6,385 nucleotides of DNA. It comes from an uncultured Bacilli bacterium. GTDB lineage: Bacteria > Bacillota_I > Bacilli_A > RF39 > UBA660. A program made the translations under genes and the position numbers. The stretch covers positions 1 to 6,385 of the forward strand of contig CALVRK010000062.1 of NCBI GenBank assembly GCA_944358565.1. Direction: 5' to 3'. Positions 1 through 5,559 of the stretch are shown in pieces. A model generated the notes under the pieces. It was not told where the DNA came from and made no database searches. It worked only from the letters and a program-made list of their open reading frames with translations. The first letter of the stretch is position 1, and each line of letters opens with the position of its first letter.

Positions 1-26
1 TCTAAGATTCCTATGAAGTAGAAAGA

Positions 27-44
27 GCTTACCGTGAGGTAAGC
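27..44 (+). other. RNA hairpin with a GNRA-type loop
   Basis: A perfect 7-bp stem (gcttacc pairing with ggtaagc) closes a GTGA tetraloop, which is a GNRA loop in RNA. It sits directly before a second hairpin at 46-69 and upstream of the small ORF at 97. GNRA-capped stems are common in structured RNAs, so this may be the 3' end of an RNA or leader that begins outside the window. It could also just be part of an intergenic terminator. The stem is seen directly; its role is not known. Confidence 0.45.
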
Positions 45-45
45 C

Positions 46-79
46 AATGCCAAAATTTATTTTGGTATTTTGTTCTTGT
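46..79 (+). terminator. Terminator-like hairpin before the recombination genes
   Basis: Bases 46-55 pair with 60-69 in a 10-bp stem (one G-U pair) around a 4-base loop, and a T-rich tract follows to about 79. This fits an AT-rich intrinsic terminator for a gene or RNA ending at the left edge, or an attenuator ahead of the small ORF at 97, whose RBS starts only a few bases later. No promoter is visible between the hairpin and that ORF, so some read-through into the recombinase genes is likely. Confidence 0.5.
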
Positions 80-96
80 TAAAAAAGGGATGCATA

Positions 97-276
97 ATGA
101 GCGATAATAAATCAAATATGCCATTTGAATTTGAAGATAAAACTAAAGAAGAATTAAATCTTACTATGGTTAAAATGTTATTTAAAATATTATATAAAAC
201 AAATAAAATTTCAAAAAAAGAATTTGAATCTCTTATGAAAAATGCTAATCGCACTTCCAAATTAGAGAATATTTAA
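97..276 (+). CDS. Small SHOCT-like protein encoded ahead of a serine recombinase
   Basis: This is a 59-residue protein. I start it at ATG 97 because an AAGGGA ribosome binding site lies 6 nt upstream; a longer frame from TTG 70 would overlap the preceding hairpin and lacks a site. The N-terminal ~20 residues are polar and acidic. Residues about 21-51 form a helix, a turn and a helix with the pattern KxLYKTNKISKKEFESLMK, like the short SHOCT domain (hydrophobic helix, then I-S/T-x-E-E-F). Small SHOCT-like proteins are often encoded directly upstream of serine recombinases in integrative elements of Gram-positive bacteria. Here the recombinase starts 29 nt downstream, so the two are probably co-transcribed. 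A role as a recombination directionality or accessory factor is inference only. Family assignment is by pattern and is uncertain; that it is a real gene is fairly safe. Confidence 0.65.
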   Translation: MSDNKSNMPFEFEDKTKEELNLTMVKMLFKILYKTNKISKKEFESLMKNANRTSKLENI

Positions 277-305
277 AATAAAATTAATTTAGAAAAAGAA
301 AGAAT

Positions 306-2051
306 GTGACTAAAATGGAAAGAACTGTAGCAATATATGCAAGAGTATCAACTGAACATGAATCTCAATTATCTGCACTTGATAATCAAGTGCAATATTA
401 TGATAACATTTTAGCTCAACATCCAGATTGGAAATTATATAAGAGATACATTGATGAAGGTATAACAGGAACATCAACCTTAAAAAGAAAAAACTTTATG
501 AGAATGTTAAATGATGCTAAAAATGGATGTTTTGATTTAATAATAACTCGTGAAGTTTCGAGATTTGCTAGAAATACTGTTGATACTCTACAAGAAACGA
601 GAAAATTAAAAAAAATAGGTGTTGAAGTCTATTTTTCAGAAGATAATATTTGGACTTTTAACGACGATGATGGAGAATTAAAACTTACTATCATGGCTAC
701 ATTAGCTCAAAACGAAAGTAAGAAAATATCTCAAAGAGTAAAAGCAGGACAAACTATTACATTTCAAAATGGAGTTTTTTATGGAAATGGAAATATATTA
801 GGATACAATTATAACAAATTTACAAAGGAAGTAAGTGTTAATCCAGAACAAGCAGAAATAGTTAAATTTATTTTTGCAGAATTCTTAAAGGGTGAAGGAT
901 CGACTTCTATTAAATATAAATTGGAAGAAAGAGGTTATTTAACTTCTACGGGATTAAAAAAATGGTCTTGTTCCTATATTGTAAGGGTGTTACAAAATCC
1001 ATTTTATTGTGGAACTATTGTATATAGAAAAAGTTATATTCCTGACTATTTGGAACAAAAGGCTAAAAAGAATAATGGTGAAGTAGAGAAAATTGTTGTT
1101 GAAGGTACACATGAGCCACTAATTTCAAAAGAGGATTTTGATAAAGTGCAAGAAATTATTGGTGAGAGAAGAAAAAAAATCAATGAACAAAAGGAAGTAG
1201 GGACAGGAGTTCCTAAAAATGTATGGTCAAAAAAATTGATATGTAATTGTGGATCAAAATTAAATAAAATGAAATATCATAAACAACATGATGGTACTAT
1301 ATCTTATTGTTATCAATGCTATAAACAGAGAAGAGTTGGATCTACACAAACTAGATTAAAGAAAGGATTGGATATTTCAGATTCTTGTAATACTTCTATT
1401 GTTCAAGAATGGAAATTAATTATAATGTCAAATATTATATTTGATACAATATGGAATGATAAGGAAAGAATAATAGAAATGGCTAATCAATTAATTGATG
1501 AAACAATTAAAGATGACAATTTAGAAAATGAAGTTAATGAAGAAATAAATTATAATAATGAAAAAATTTCCACATATCAAAAAAAACTTGCTAAATTGGT
1601 GGATATGTACTTAAATGATAGGATTGATAAAGATAATTATTTAGTAAAGAAAGAAGAGTTTGAGCTATGTATTCATAATTATGAACAAAAAAATAAAGAA
1701 ATTAATTCTCAAAGTATAATGCCAAAAGAGTTATTAAAAACAAAATTACAAAATTTAAAGCAAAATATAATTGATAATTTAAATTATAATGCAAATTATG
1801 TATCAGAAGAAGTAATTGATATGTTTGTTAAGAATATTATAGTTAGAGAAGATAAATTTGACTGGAAATTAAATTATTTAAATGATTTATTAGAAGATGA
1901 TGAAGATGATAATCAATTAAATAATGATAATAATATTTTTCTAACAAGAATTGTTATAACAAAGGATGATGTTGATAGGTTTTTGGAACATCATAAAGAA
2001 TATAAATGTTTACGACTAAAGGAATCAATATTGGTAGATATATATTTGTAG
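306..2051 (+). CDS. Large serine recombinase (site-specific integrase)
   Basis: The 581-residue protein has the layout of large serine integrases. A resolvase-type catalytic domain spans about 7-155, with the YARVST motif holding the nucleophile Ser15 and Arg13, and the REVSRFARN motif holding Arg82, Arg86 and Arg89. The 'recombinase' DNA-binding domain covers about 160-285. A zinc ribbon at about 305-345 shows C313-x-C315 and C335-x2-C338. A charged coiled-coil region lies at about 410-470, as used for synapsis control. The tail carries an acidic run at 530-535. Such enzymes join attP and attB to integrate an element and, with a directionality factor, excise it. The frame is intact with all key residues, so it is probably active. 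Start: GTG 306 is weakly preceded by GAAAGA; ATG 315 (three residues shorter) is equally possible. The small gene just upstream and the cut host gene just downstream suggest it lies at the end of its element. Confidence 0.95.
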   Translation: MTKMERTVAIYARVSTEHESQLSALDNQVQYYDNILAQHPDWKLYKRYIDEGITGTSTLKRKNFMRMLNDAKNGCFDLIITREVSRFARNTVDTLQETRKLKKIGVEVYFSEDNIWTFNDDDGELKLTIMATLAQNESKKISQRVKAGQTITFQNGVFYGNGNILGYNYNKFTKEVSVNPEQAEIVKFIFAEFLKGEGSTSIKYKLEERGYLTSTGLKKWSCSYIVRVLQNPFYCGTIVYRKSYIPDYLEQKAKKNNGEVEKIVVEGTHEPLISKEDFDKVQEIIGERRKKINEQKEVGTGVPKNVWSKKLICNCGSKLNKMKYHKQHDGTISYCYQCYKQRRVGSTQTRLKKGLDISDSCNTSIVQEWKLIIMSNIIFDTIWNDKERIIEMANQLIDETIKDDNLENEVNEEINYNNEKISTYQKKLAKLVDMYLNDRIDKDNYLVKKEEFELCIHNYEQKNKEINSQSIMPKELLKTKLQNLKQNIIDNLNYNANYVSEEVIDMFVKNIIVREDKFDWKLNYLNDLLEDDEDDNQLNNDNNIFLTRIVITKDDVDRFLEHHKEYKCLRLKESILVDIYL

Positions 2052-2111
2052 TTATCATAAAGTTCGCCAAAAGTGGATGACTTATTATTAAAAAAATGAT
2101 ATAATTAGATC

Positions 2112-2135
2112 AACTTAATGTTTGATTAAGTTTTT
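2112..2135 (+). terminator. Probable terminator of the recombinase gene
   Basis: An 8-bp AT-rich stem (aacttaat with attaagtt) around a 5-base loop is followed by a short T run. It begins 60 nt after the recombinase stop. It is weak because it has little GC, but it is well placed. A palindrome here could alternatively belong to the recombinase's DNA-binding region next to the attachment site. Confidence 0.5.
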
Positions 2136-2154
2136 GAATATTTTAGCTTTCTAG

Positions 2155-2214
2155 GTAGTTTGCCCATCTAACTTGACGGTGGCACAAGCAGAAATAGATA
2201 AAGAAGAAAAATAA
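2155..2214 (+). pseudogene. Cut-off 3' end of a host gene; likely attachment-site junction
   Basis: After an in-frame TAG at 2152 there is a 19-codon open frame with no start codon signal or RBS, ending in TVAQAEIDKEEK and TAA at 2212-2214. The terminator at 2221 follows 6 nt later, the usual layout for the end of a real gene. A large serine recombinase lies immediately upstream. I infer that the element integrated into the 3' part of a chromosomal gene and that the true host sequence starts somewhere in 2150-2190. The rest of the gene would lie at the far end of the element, outside the window. I do not recognise the gene from this tail. The frame and terminator are seen; the insertion event is inference. 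Confidence 0.4.
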
Positions 2215-2220
2215 GTTTAT

Positions 2221-2255
2221 GAGAACTTTATCATTAATGATAGAGTTTTCTTTTG
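2221..2255 (+). terminator. Intrinsic terminator
   Basis: Bases 2221-2233 pair with 2238-2250 in a 13-bp stem with two G-U pairs around a TTAA loop, followed by TTTT. It starts 6 nt after the stop of the truncated frame ending at 2214. It separates that gene from the Smr gene, which therefore needs its own promoter; I see no convincing one in 2256-2310. Confidence 0.7.
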
Positions 2256-2327
2256 TAACGTGCTAAAATGTTTTTGGAGTTACCATTCAAAATTAAATGA
2301 ATTTAGAAGTATAAGGTGGTTTTAAAT

Positions 2328-2594
2328 ATGACAATTAATGAAGTGGTTTTTATAGATAGTTTACCAAAGCTTGATTTGCACGGATTTGATAGAGAAAGTG
2401 CGAGAGTAGCTATTAATGATTTTATTTTAGATAATAGGAAAATGGGAAATGAAGTGGTTTTAATTGTTCATGGTATAGGAACGGGCATTATAAGAGAAGC
2501 GTGCATAAAAACTTTAAGTCATAATAAGGATGTTATCGAGTTTAAAAGTGCTTATGGAAATAGAGGATGTATGCTTGTGCAAATTAGATTATAA
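2328..2594 (+). CDS. Stand-alone Smr-domain protein
   Basis: The 88-residue protein is almost entirely an Smr domain, the module also found at the C-terminus of MutS2. Diagnostic parts are LDLHGF at 15-20 (first strand and helix, with the DLHG motif), the VHGIGTG loop at 47-53 followed by Arg56, and the closing GNRG...VQI strand at 77-86. Smr domains bind and often cleave nucleic acid; in MutS2-type proteins they are linked to recombination control and to rescue of collided ribosomes. What a free Smr domain does here cannot be told. Start: ATG 2328 is chosen because an AAGGTGG site lies 8 nt upstream; the longer frame from GTG 2316 would begin inside that site. The gene stands alone between two terminators. 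Confidence 0.85.
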   Translation: MTINEVVFIDSLPKLDLHGFDRESARVAINDFILDNRKMGNEVVLIVHGIGTGIIREACIKTLSHNKDVIEFKSAYGNRGCMLVQIRL

Positions 2595-2618
2595 GGATAT
2601 TGAATATATCTTTTTTTT
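2593..2618 (+). terminator. Intrinsic terminator of the Smr gene
   Basis: A short stem (core GATAT with ATATC, extendable by A-U and G-U pairs) overlaps the TAA stop and is followed by eight T residues at 2611-2618. The stem is GC-poor, but the uninterrupted T run directly after it is characteristic. Confidence 0.6.
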
Positions 2619-2648
2619 GTAGTTTTTTGGTGTTTGATAGAGTATAAT
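2618..2648 (+). promoter_or_regulatory. Possible promoter of the 60-residue ORF
   Basis: A perfect TATAAT -10 box at 2643-2648 lies 31 nt before the ATG at 2680. No good -35 is present; the best are TTGTAG at 2618-2623 (19-nt spacer) or a T-rich stretch at 2620-2625 (17 nt). The -10 position relative to the strong RBS makes a promoter plausible. Confidence 0.45.
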
Positions 2649-2679
2649 AGATTTATATTGGTGAGGGAGGGGATTTTTT

Positions 2680-2862
2680 ATGAATGATAAACAAGAATTT
2701 TATAATAAGTGGATTTATCCTAGTTATGATGATGTGATTAAAAAAATAGATGATGAGAAGAAAAAGCTTTGTTTATTTGAAAATGATTATAATAAGCAGA
2801 AAAATGTGTTGTTGAAAGAATATAAACAAGAAGATTTTATTCATCTAATAAACTTAAATTAA
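2680..2862 (+). CDS. Hypothetical 60-residue protein, possibly truncated by an IS
   Basis: I do not recognise this protein. It has a strong purine-rich RBS (AGGGAGGGG, ending 7 nt before ATG 2680) and a perfect -10 box upstream, so it is probably expressed. The product is hydrophilic and charged, has no signal peptide or membrane segment, and looks mostly helical, with a Lys/Glu/Asp-rich middle at about 17-50 that could form a short coiled coil. The stop at 2860-2862 lies only a few bases before the inferred end of an ISLre2-type remnant, so the original gene may have been longer and the visible stop may come from the IS junction. Alternatively it is a complete short gene. Confidence 0.5.
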   Translation: MNDKQEFYNKWIYPSYDDVIKKIDDEKKKLCLFENDYNKQKNVLLKEYKQEDFIHLINLN

Positions 2863-2865
2863 AAT

Positions 2866-3093
2866 GGTGGAATTTTTTATATACTAGGAATTTGCTTATC
2901 TTTATTGTAGCTCACTTCATATAGTAAAAAAATATTTATTCCGTTATTTAAATAATTATTTAATTTAAGATATTCAACTTTTTTCACTAGAAAATCCTTT
3001 AGGTCTAGATGAAAAGTAGAAGCAATATAGTGAGAAATATGGCTTTCCATTGAAGAGCCTATTTTATAATCTCTAAACAGCAAAGATTTTCAG
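2866..3093 (-). mobile_element. 3' remnant of an ISLre2-type (UPF0236) insertion sequence
   Basis: On the minus strand, 3083 to 2877 encodes about 68 residues that look like the C-terminus of a UPF0236/ISLre2 transposase. SSMESHISH corresponds to the family's S-x-EGHVSH motif, and the following LK.NNYLNNG segment corresponds to its LRAYxxNG motif. The reading frame is closed by TGA just upstream, near the 3093 border, so the catalytic part is missing and this is a dead fragment. The outer end is taken at the GGTGGAATTTTTT stretch at about 2867-2878, just beyond the transposase stop, but I cannot confirm the inverted repeat because the other end is gone. At 3093/3094 it abuts the ISAs1-type remnant without a gap. 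Family assignment is from motif memory and fairly good. Confidence 0.65.
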
Positions 3094-3306
3094 CCATTTT
3101 ATAAAAATATTAGTCTTAAAAGAATTAGAAATATTGCTCGAATGGATTATGAAAATAAAATGGTTGAAAATATTTGTTATTTATTGGTTTCTTAGATATA
3201 AAGTTAATATAACAGAAGGTCAAATTTTTAATACAACAAATCTATAAAGTCTTTTTATTTATTGACTTTATAGACTATTAAATTTTCATTTCATGATTTT
3301 GTTCTA
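3094..3306 (+). mobile_element. 3' remnant (copy A) of an ISAs1-type insertion sequence
   Basis: This 213-bp stretch matches 5328-5540 at 203 positions with no indels. It holds the last 33 codons of an ISAs1-type transposase (ending VENICYLLVS, stop TAG at 3193-3195) and the 111-bp 3' untranslated end. Only one of the ten differences lies in the coding part (a Lys/Arg change); nine lie after the stop. The terminal repeat is worn: it ends TTCTA where copy B has TCCTG, so it is unlikely to be mobilisable. The left border at 3094 is sharp and meets the ISLre2 remnant. Beyond 3306, unrelated DNA leads to the tcdA promoter. Confidence 0.85.
3241..3274 (+). terminator. Hairpin in the 3' end of ISAs1 copy A
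   Basis: An 11-bp perfect stem (TCTATAAAGTC with GACTTTATAGA) encloses a 12-base T-rich loop, 45 nt after the transposase stop. The same place in copy B has a mismatch and a G-U pair in the stem. It may end transcription leaving the IS, or shield the neighbouring gene from it, but no T run follows the stem, so the terminator role is uncertain. Confidence 0.4.
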
Positions 3307-3324
3307 TATAAAACGCCTTAAAAC

Positions 3325-3353
3325 TTTTTTCTTTAGAAAAAATATAGTATAAT
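3325..3353 (+). promoter_or_regulatory. Promoter of tcdA
   Basis: A perfect TATAAT lies at 3348-3353, 18 nt before the TTG start, with a T-rich but non-consensus -35 region at 3325-3330 (17-nt spacer). It lies just outside the ISAs1 remnant ending at 3306, so the promoter appears native to the gene. The short leader leaves room only for the RBS. Confidence 0.55.
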
Positions 3354-3371
3354 TAAAATAGGGTGGTTAAA

Positions 3372-4043
3372 TTGTTTGATAGATTAAAATTGTTGATTGA
3401 CATAGATAAATTAAAAAATAAGATAATTTTAGTAATTGGTTTAGGTGGTGTTGGTGGACACGCATTTGAGAGTTTAATTAGAACTGGAATAGAAAATATA
3501 ATAGTTATAGATAATGACAAAATAGATATTACCAATTTAAATAGACAAGCTTTAGCCCGCCAAAACACCATAGGTCAATATAAAACCGATATAGCCAAAA
3601 AACTAGCTGACAATATAAATCCAAATGCAAATATTAAAACCTATCAAATATTTTTAGACAAAAATAATATAGATGAAGTGTTTTCAAATAAAATTGATTT
3701 TGTAATTGATGCCGTTGATACTATAGAAACAAAAAAATTAATTATCAAAACTTGCCTAAAAGAAAAAATACCTTTTATTTCAGTAATGGGAACAGGAAAT
3801 AAAATGCATCCAGAATTATTAGAAATATCTGATATTAGAAAAACAGAATATGACCCTATTGCTAAAATAATTAGAAAAATGGTTAAAGAAGCAAAAATAA
3901 AAGAAAAAATACCCGTAATTTACTCTAAAGAAAAACCAATAATAAAAGGTAAAGTAGGTTCAAGTGCCTTTGTCCCATCAACAGCTGGACTAATAGCTGC
4001 AAGTTATGTGGTAAATAAGATTTTGGAGGAAAATTATGGATGA
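3372..4043 (+). CDS. tcdA: tRNA threonylcarbamoyladenosine dehydratase (ThiF/E1-like)
   Basis: TcdA (CsdL) uses ATP to cyclise the t6A at position 37 of ANN-decoding tRNAs into ct6A in the cytoplasm, which helps decoding. The 223-residue protein has an E1-like Rossmann ATPase fold: GLGGVGG at 23-29, Asp47 and Asp49 after the second strand, the NLNRQ...R segment (Arg58, Arg63), Lys71, and DAVDT at 113-117. The second half carries features that separate TcdA from ThiF and MoeB: SVMGTGNK at 137-144, KTEYDPIAK at 157-165, and YSKEKP at 184-189. No CxxC zinc pairs are present, which also argues against MoeB/ThiF. I prefer TTG 3372, which has AGGGTGG 5 nt upstream and gives MFDRLKLLI, matching the usual RF-x-R-x-x-LLI N-terminus; GTG 3363 would start inside that site. 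Its 3' end overlaps the next gene by 8 nt. Confidence 0.9.
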   Translation: MFDRLKLLIDIDKLKNKIILVIGLGGVGGHAFESLIRTGIENIIVIDNDKIDITNLNRQALARQNTIGQYKTDIAKKLADNINPNANIKTYQIFLDKNNIDEVFSNKIDFVIDAVDTIETKKLIIKTCLKEKIPFISVMGTGNKMHPELLEISDIRKTEYDPIAKIIRKMVKEAKIKEKIPVIYSKEKPIIKGKVGSSAFVPSTAGLIAASYVVNKILEENYG

Positions 4044-4557
4044 ACAAATATTAGAAATAATTAACAAATTAAAAGGGTCTTTACTTGGAATTGGTTTGAC
4101 TAACGAAAATATTTTAAATGCTATTGAAGAAAACTCTAATATTGATATATGCTATCTTTTGAATAATATAAGTTTAACTAAAAAAAAATTTAGTATAACT
4201 AAGCGAGGGAAAAATAAAAAAATAAATATAAAAAAAATAAAAAAACAATTTAAGAAAAAATCTTTAGATAATATTATATGTAATTTTGATATCATCAAAC
4301 AATTTTATCGTTCATTTGTCCCAAACAGTATTTATTTATGTAATCAAACCATTTATATATATGGAAAAAAAGAAGATTTAGAAAAATTAAAACAAAAATA
4401 TCTAAGGTATACTAAAGAAGTAAAAATAGAAAATGACTCTATTTTAATAATAAATGCCTGTGGCACTAAAAATCATTTTTTAAAAGATTTAGTTTATAAA
4501 ATAAAAGATTTTGGAATAGATTTTGTCGATTTAGTAACTGACATACTAGTTAATTGA
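4036..4557 (+). CDS. Lysine-rich protein of unknown function, coupled to tcdA
   Basis: I do not recognise this 173-residue protein with certainty. It starts inside tcdA (8-nt overlap at ATGGATGA), and its GGAGGA site, 5 nt before the ATG, lies in the tcdA coding end, so translation is coupled. Residues 1-30 contain LLGIGLTNENIL, which resembles the glycine loop of a Rossmann fold followed by a helix. Residues 49-75 form a very basic stretch (about half Lys/Arg) that could touch RNA. Residues 80-173 alternate short strands and helices (SIYLCNQTIYIYG, a helix at 112-125, SILIINACG, then a helical end). There are no membrane segments or signal peptide. A small, reduced methyltransferase-like fold or an RNA-binding helper of the tRNA-modifying TcdA are both possible, but this is inference. 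No frameshift or stop interrupts it, and codon use matches tcdA. Confidence 0.75.
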   Translation: MDEQILEIINKLKGSLLGIGLTNENILNAIEENSNIDICYLLNNISLTKKKFSITKRGKNKKINIKKIKKQFKKKSLDNIICNFDIIKQFYRSFVPNSIYLCNQTIYIYGKKEDLEKLKQKYLRYTKEVKIENDSILIINACGTKNHFLKDLVYKIKDFGIDFVDLVTDILVN

Positions 4558-4622
4558 AAGTAAGTTTTATGTATAATAAAGATAATTTTACAATGGATTT
4601 ATGTCAAGTTTTTAGCCACATT
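4558..4622. other. Short spacer between the tcdA operon and the IS256 remnant
   Basis: No clear terminator hairpin follows the operon. A 28-codon frame opens at ATG 4569 with a weak AAAGTAAG before it and runs across the IS border to TAA at 4651-4653. It could be the start of a gene destroyed by the IS, but its first 18 codons resemble nothing I know, so I do not call it as a gene. Confidence 0.3.
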
Positions 4623-5158
4623 GGGTGTGTCAAAGAAAAGTGTGTAAGTAACTAAAATATCATTTATCAAATTATCAAAGAACTTAATTACAATATTTAC
4701 GAAATCTGTCTTGGAATTTAGGATGGACATCTAACTAATTTCTAATCATAGCCCAATTATAAATAGTAGAATTATCCCATTTTTCATAAAGTTCAGTTAC
4801 CCTTAAATATAGTAATTTTAATAGTGCGTTTTCATTAGAAAAAGCACTTTTTTTGTAACTTTTCTAAATAAAGAATTAACAGATTCAATGGCATTAGTAG
4901 TATACATAACTCGCCTTATAGTACTAGAATAATCAAAAAGTTGTTCAACATGGTTAAAGTTTCTAACCCATACATCAACAGTTCCAGAATATTTTGACCA
5001 TGTAGTTTTAAATTTTTCAAATTTAGTTTGAGCTGTTTTTAAATTAGGAACTCCATAAATTAGCTTTAAATTGGCAGTAAATTTTTTATAATCTTTACCA
5101 GGAACATATTTTAAAGAATTTCTTATCAAATGAACAATACATCTTTGAACAACAACAC
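4623..5158 (-). mobile_element. Decayed IS256-type insertion sequence with transposase pseudogene
   Basis: The minus strand encodes the C-terminal half of an IS256/mutator-type transposase: VQRCIVHLIRNSLKYV, then VDVWVRNFNHVEQLF, then IRRVMYTTNAIESVNS with the family's conserved TTNAIES motif. It is triply broken. The N-terminal half, with the first catalytic aspartates, is missing. A one-base loss in a T7 tract (4848-4854) shifts the frame after VTKK. The continuing frame then meets TAG at 4735-4737 where a Gln codon is expected (MIRN*LDV), and it ends at TAA 4684-4686. The outer end is inferred at about 4623, where GGGTGTGTCAAAG... resembles the terminal repeats of this group. At about 5150-5172 it runs into the ISAs1 remnant. 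It cannot make an active transposase. Confidence 0.85.
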
Positions 5159-5159
5159 C

Positions 5160-5540
5160 TTTGATTTTAGTAATGCTATTAGAAATCATTGGAATGTAGA
5201 AGATAAATTACCTTGGTATTTAGATTTTACCTTTAAAGAAGATAAAAATACTATGATAAATAAAAGAGTTTTAAAGAACCTACAATTAGTGAATAAGTTT
5301 TGTTTAGCTATATTAAATAAAATAAAACCATTTTATAAAAATATTAGTCTTAGAAGAATTAGAAATATTGCTCGAATGGATTATGAAAATAAAATGGTTG
5401 AAAATATTTGTTATTTATTGGTTTCTTAGATATAAAGCTAATATAACAGAAGGTCAAATTTTCAACACAAAAAATCTATAAATTCCTTTTATTTATTGAC
5501 TTTATAGGCTATTAAATTTTCATTTCATGATTTTGTCCTG
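5160..5540 (+). mobile_element. 3' remnant (copy B) of an ISAs1-type insertion sequence
   Basis: This holds about the last 90 codons of an ISAs1-family (H-repeat-like) transposase and its 3' end. The family signature is clear: AIRNHWNVEDKLPW, then YLDFTFKED, matching RxHWxIENxLHWxLDVxFxED, with the conserved C-terminal Glu in this motif. The transposase stop is TAG at 5427-5429. The right end at 5540 is well preserved; read inward on the minus strand it starts CAGGACAAAATCATG, a typical CAGG-type terminus. The 5' two-thirds are missing, so it is inactive. An ATG at 5130, inside the IS256 remnant, opens an in-frame 99-residue chimeric ORF across the junction; it has no RBS and I regard it as accidental. 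Strand orientation and 3' sequence match copy A at 3094-3306. Confidence 0.85.
5328..5540 (+). repeat. Direct repeat matching 3094-3306
   Basis: This 213-bp unit is 95% identical to the copy 2234 bp upstream, in the same orientation and without indels. The pair encloses tcdA, its partner gene and the IS256 remnant. Direct repeats of this length and identity can recombine, which could delete or amplify the enclosed segment or cause misassembly in short-read data. Confidence 0.9.
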
Positions 5541-5559
5541 AAAAAATGAAAGAAAATTA

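Noticed and set aside
1..21. Open frame from the window edge ending SKIPMK at TAG 19-21, possibly the end of an upstream gene.
   Set aside because: Six codons are too few to support a call; another frame here is equally uninformative.
57..260. Minus-strand ORF opposite the small SHOCT-like gene.
   Set aside because: It is a shadow of the plus-strand gene, has no RBS, and has hydrophobic low-complexity content from AT-rich antisense.
3353..3571. Minus-strand ORF over the start of tcdA.
   Set aside because: It is antisense to the well-supported ATP-binding region of tcdA and has no independent signals.
4554..4577. Possible promoter with TTGAAA at 4554 and TATAAT at 4572.
   Set aside because: The spacer is only 12 bp, and no credible gene follows before the IS256 remnant.
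4735..4737. TAG stop in the IS256 frame taken as a sign of stop-codon recoding.
   Set aside because: TAG ends both ISAs1 transposase frames normally, and the IS256 copy is already frameshifted, so simple decay explains it.
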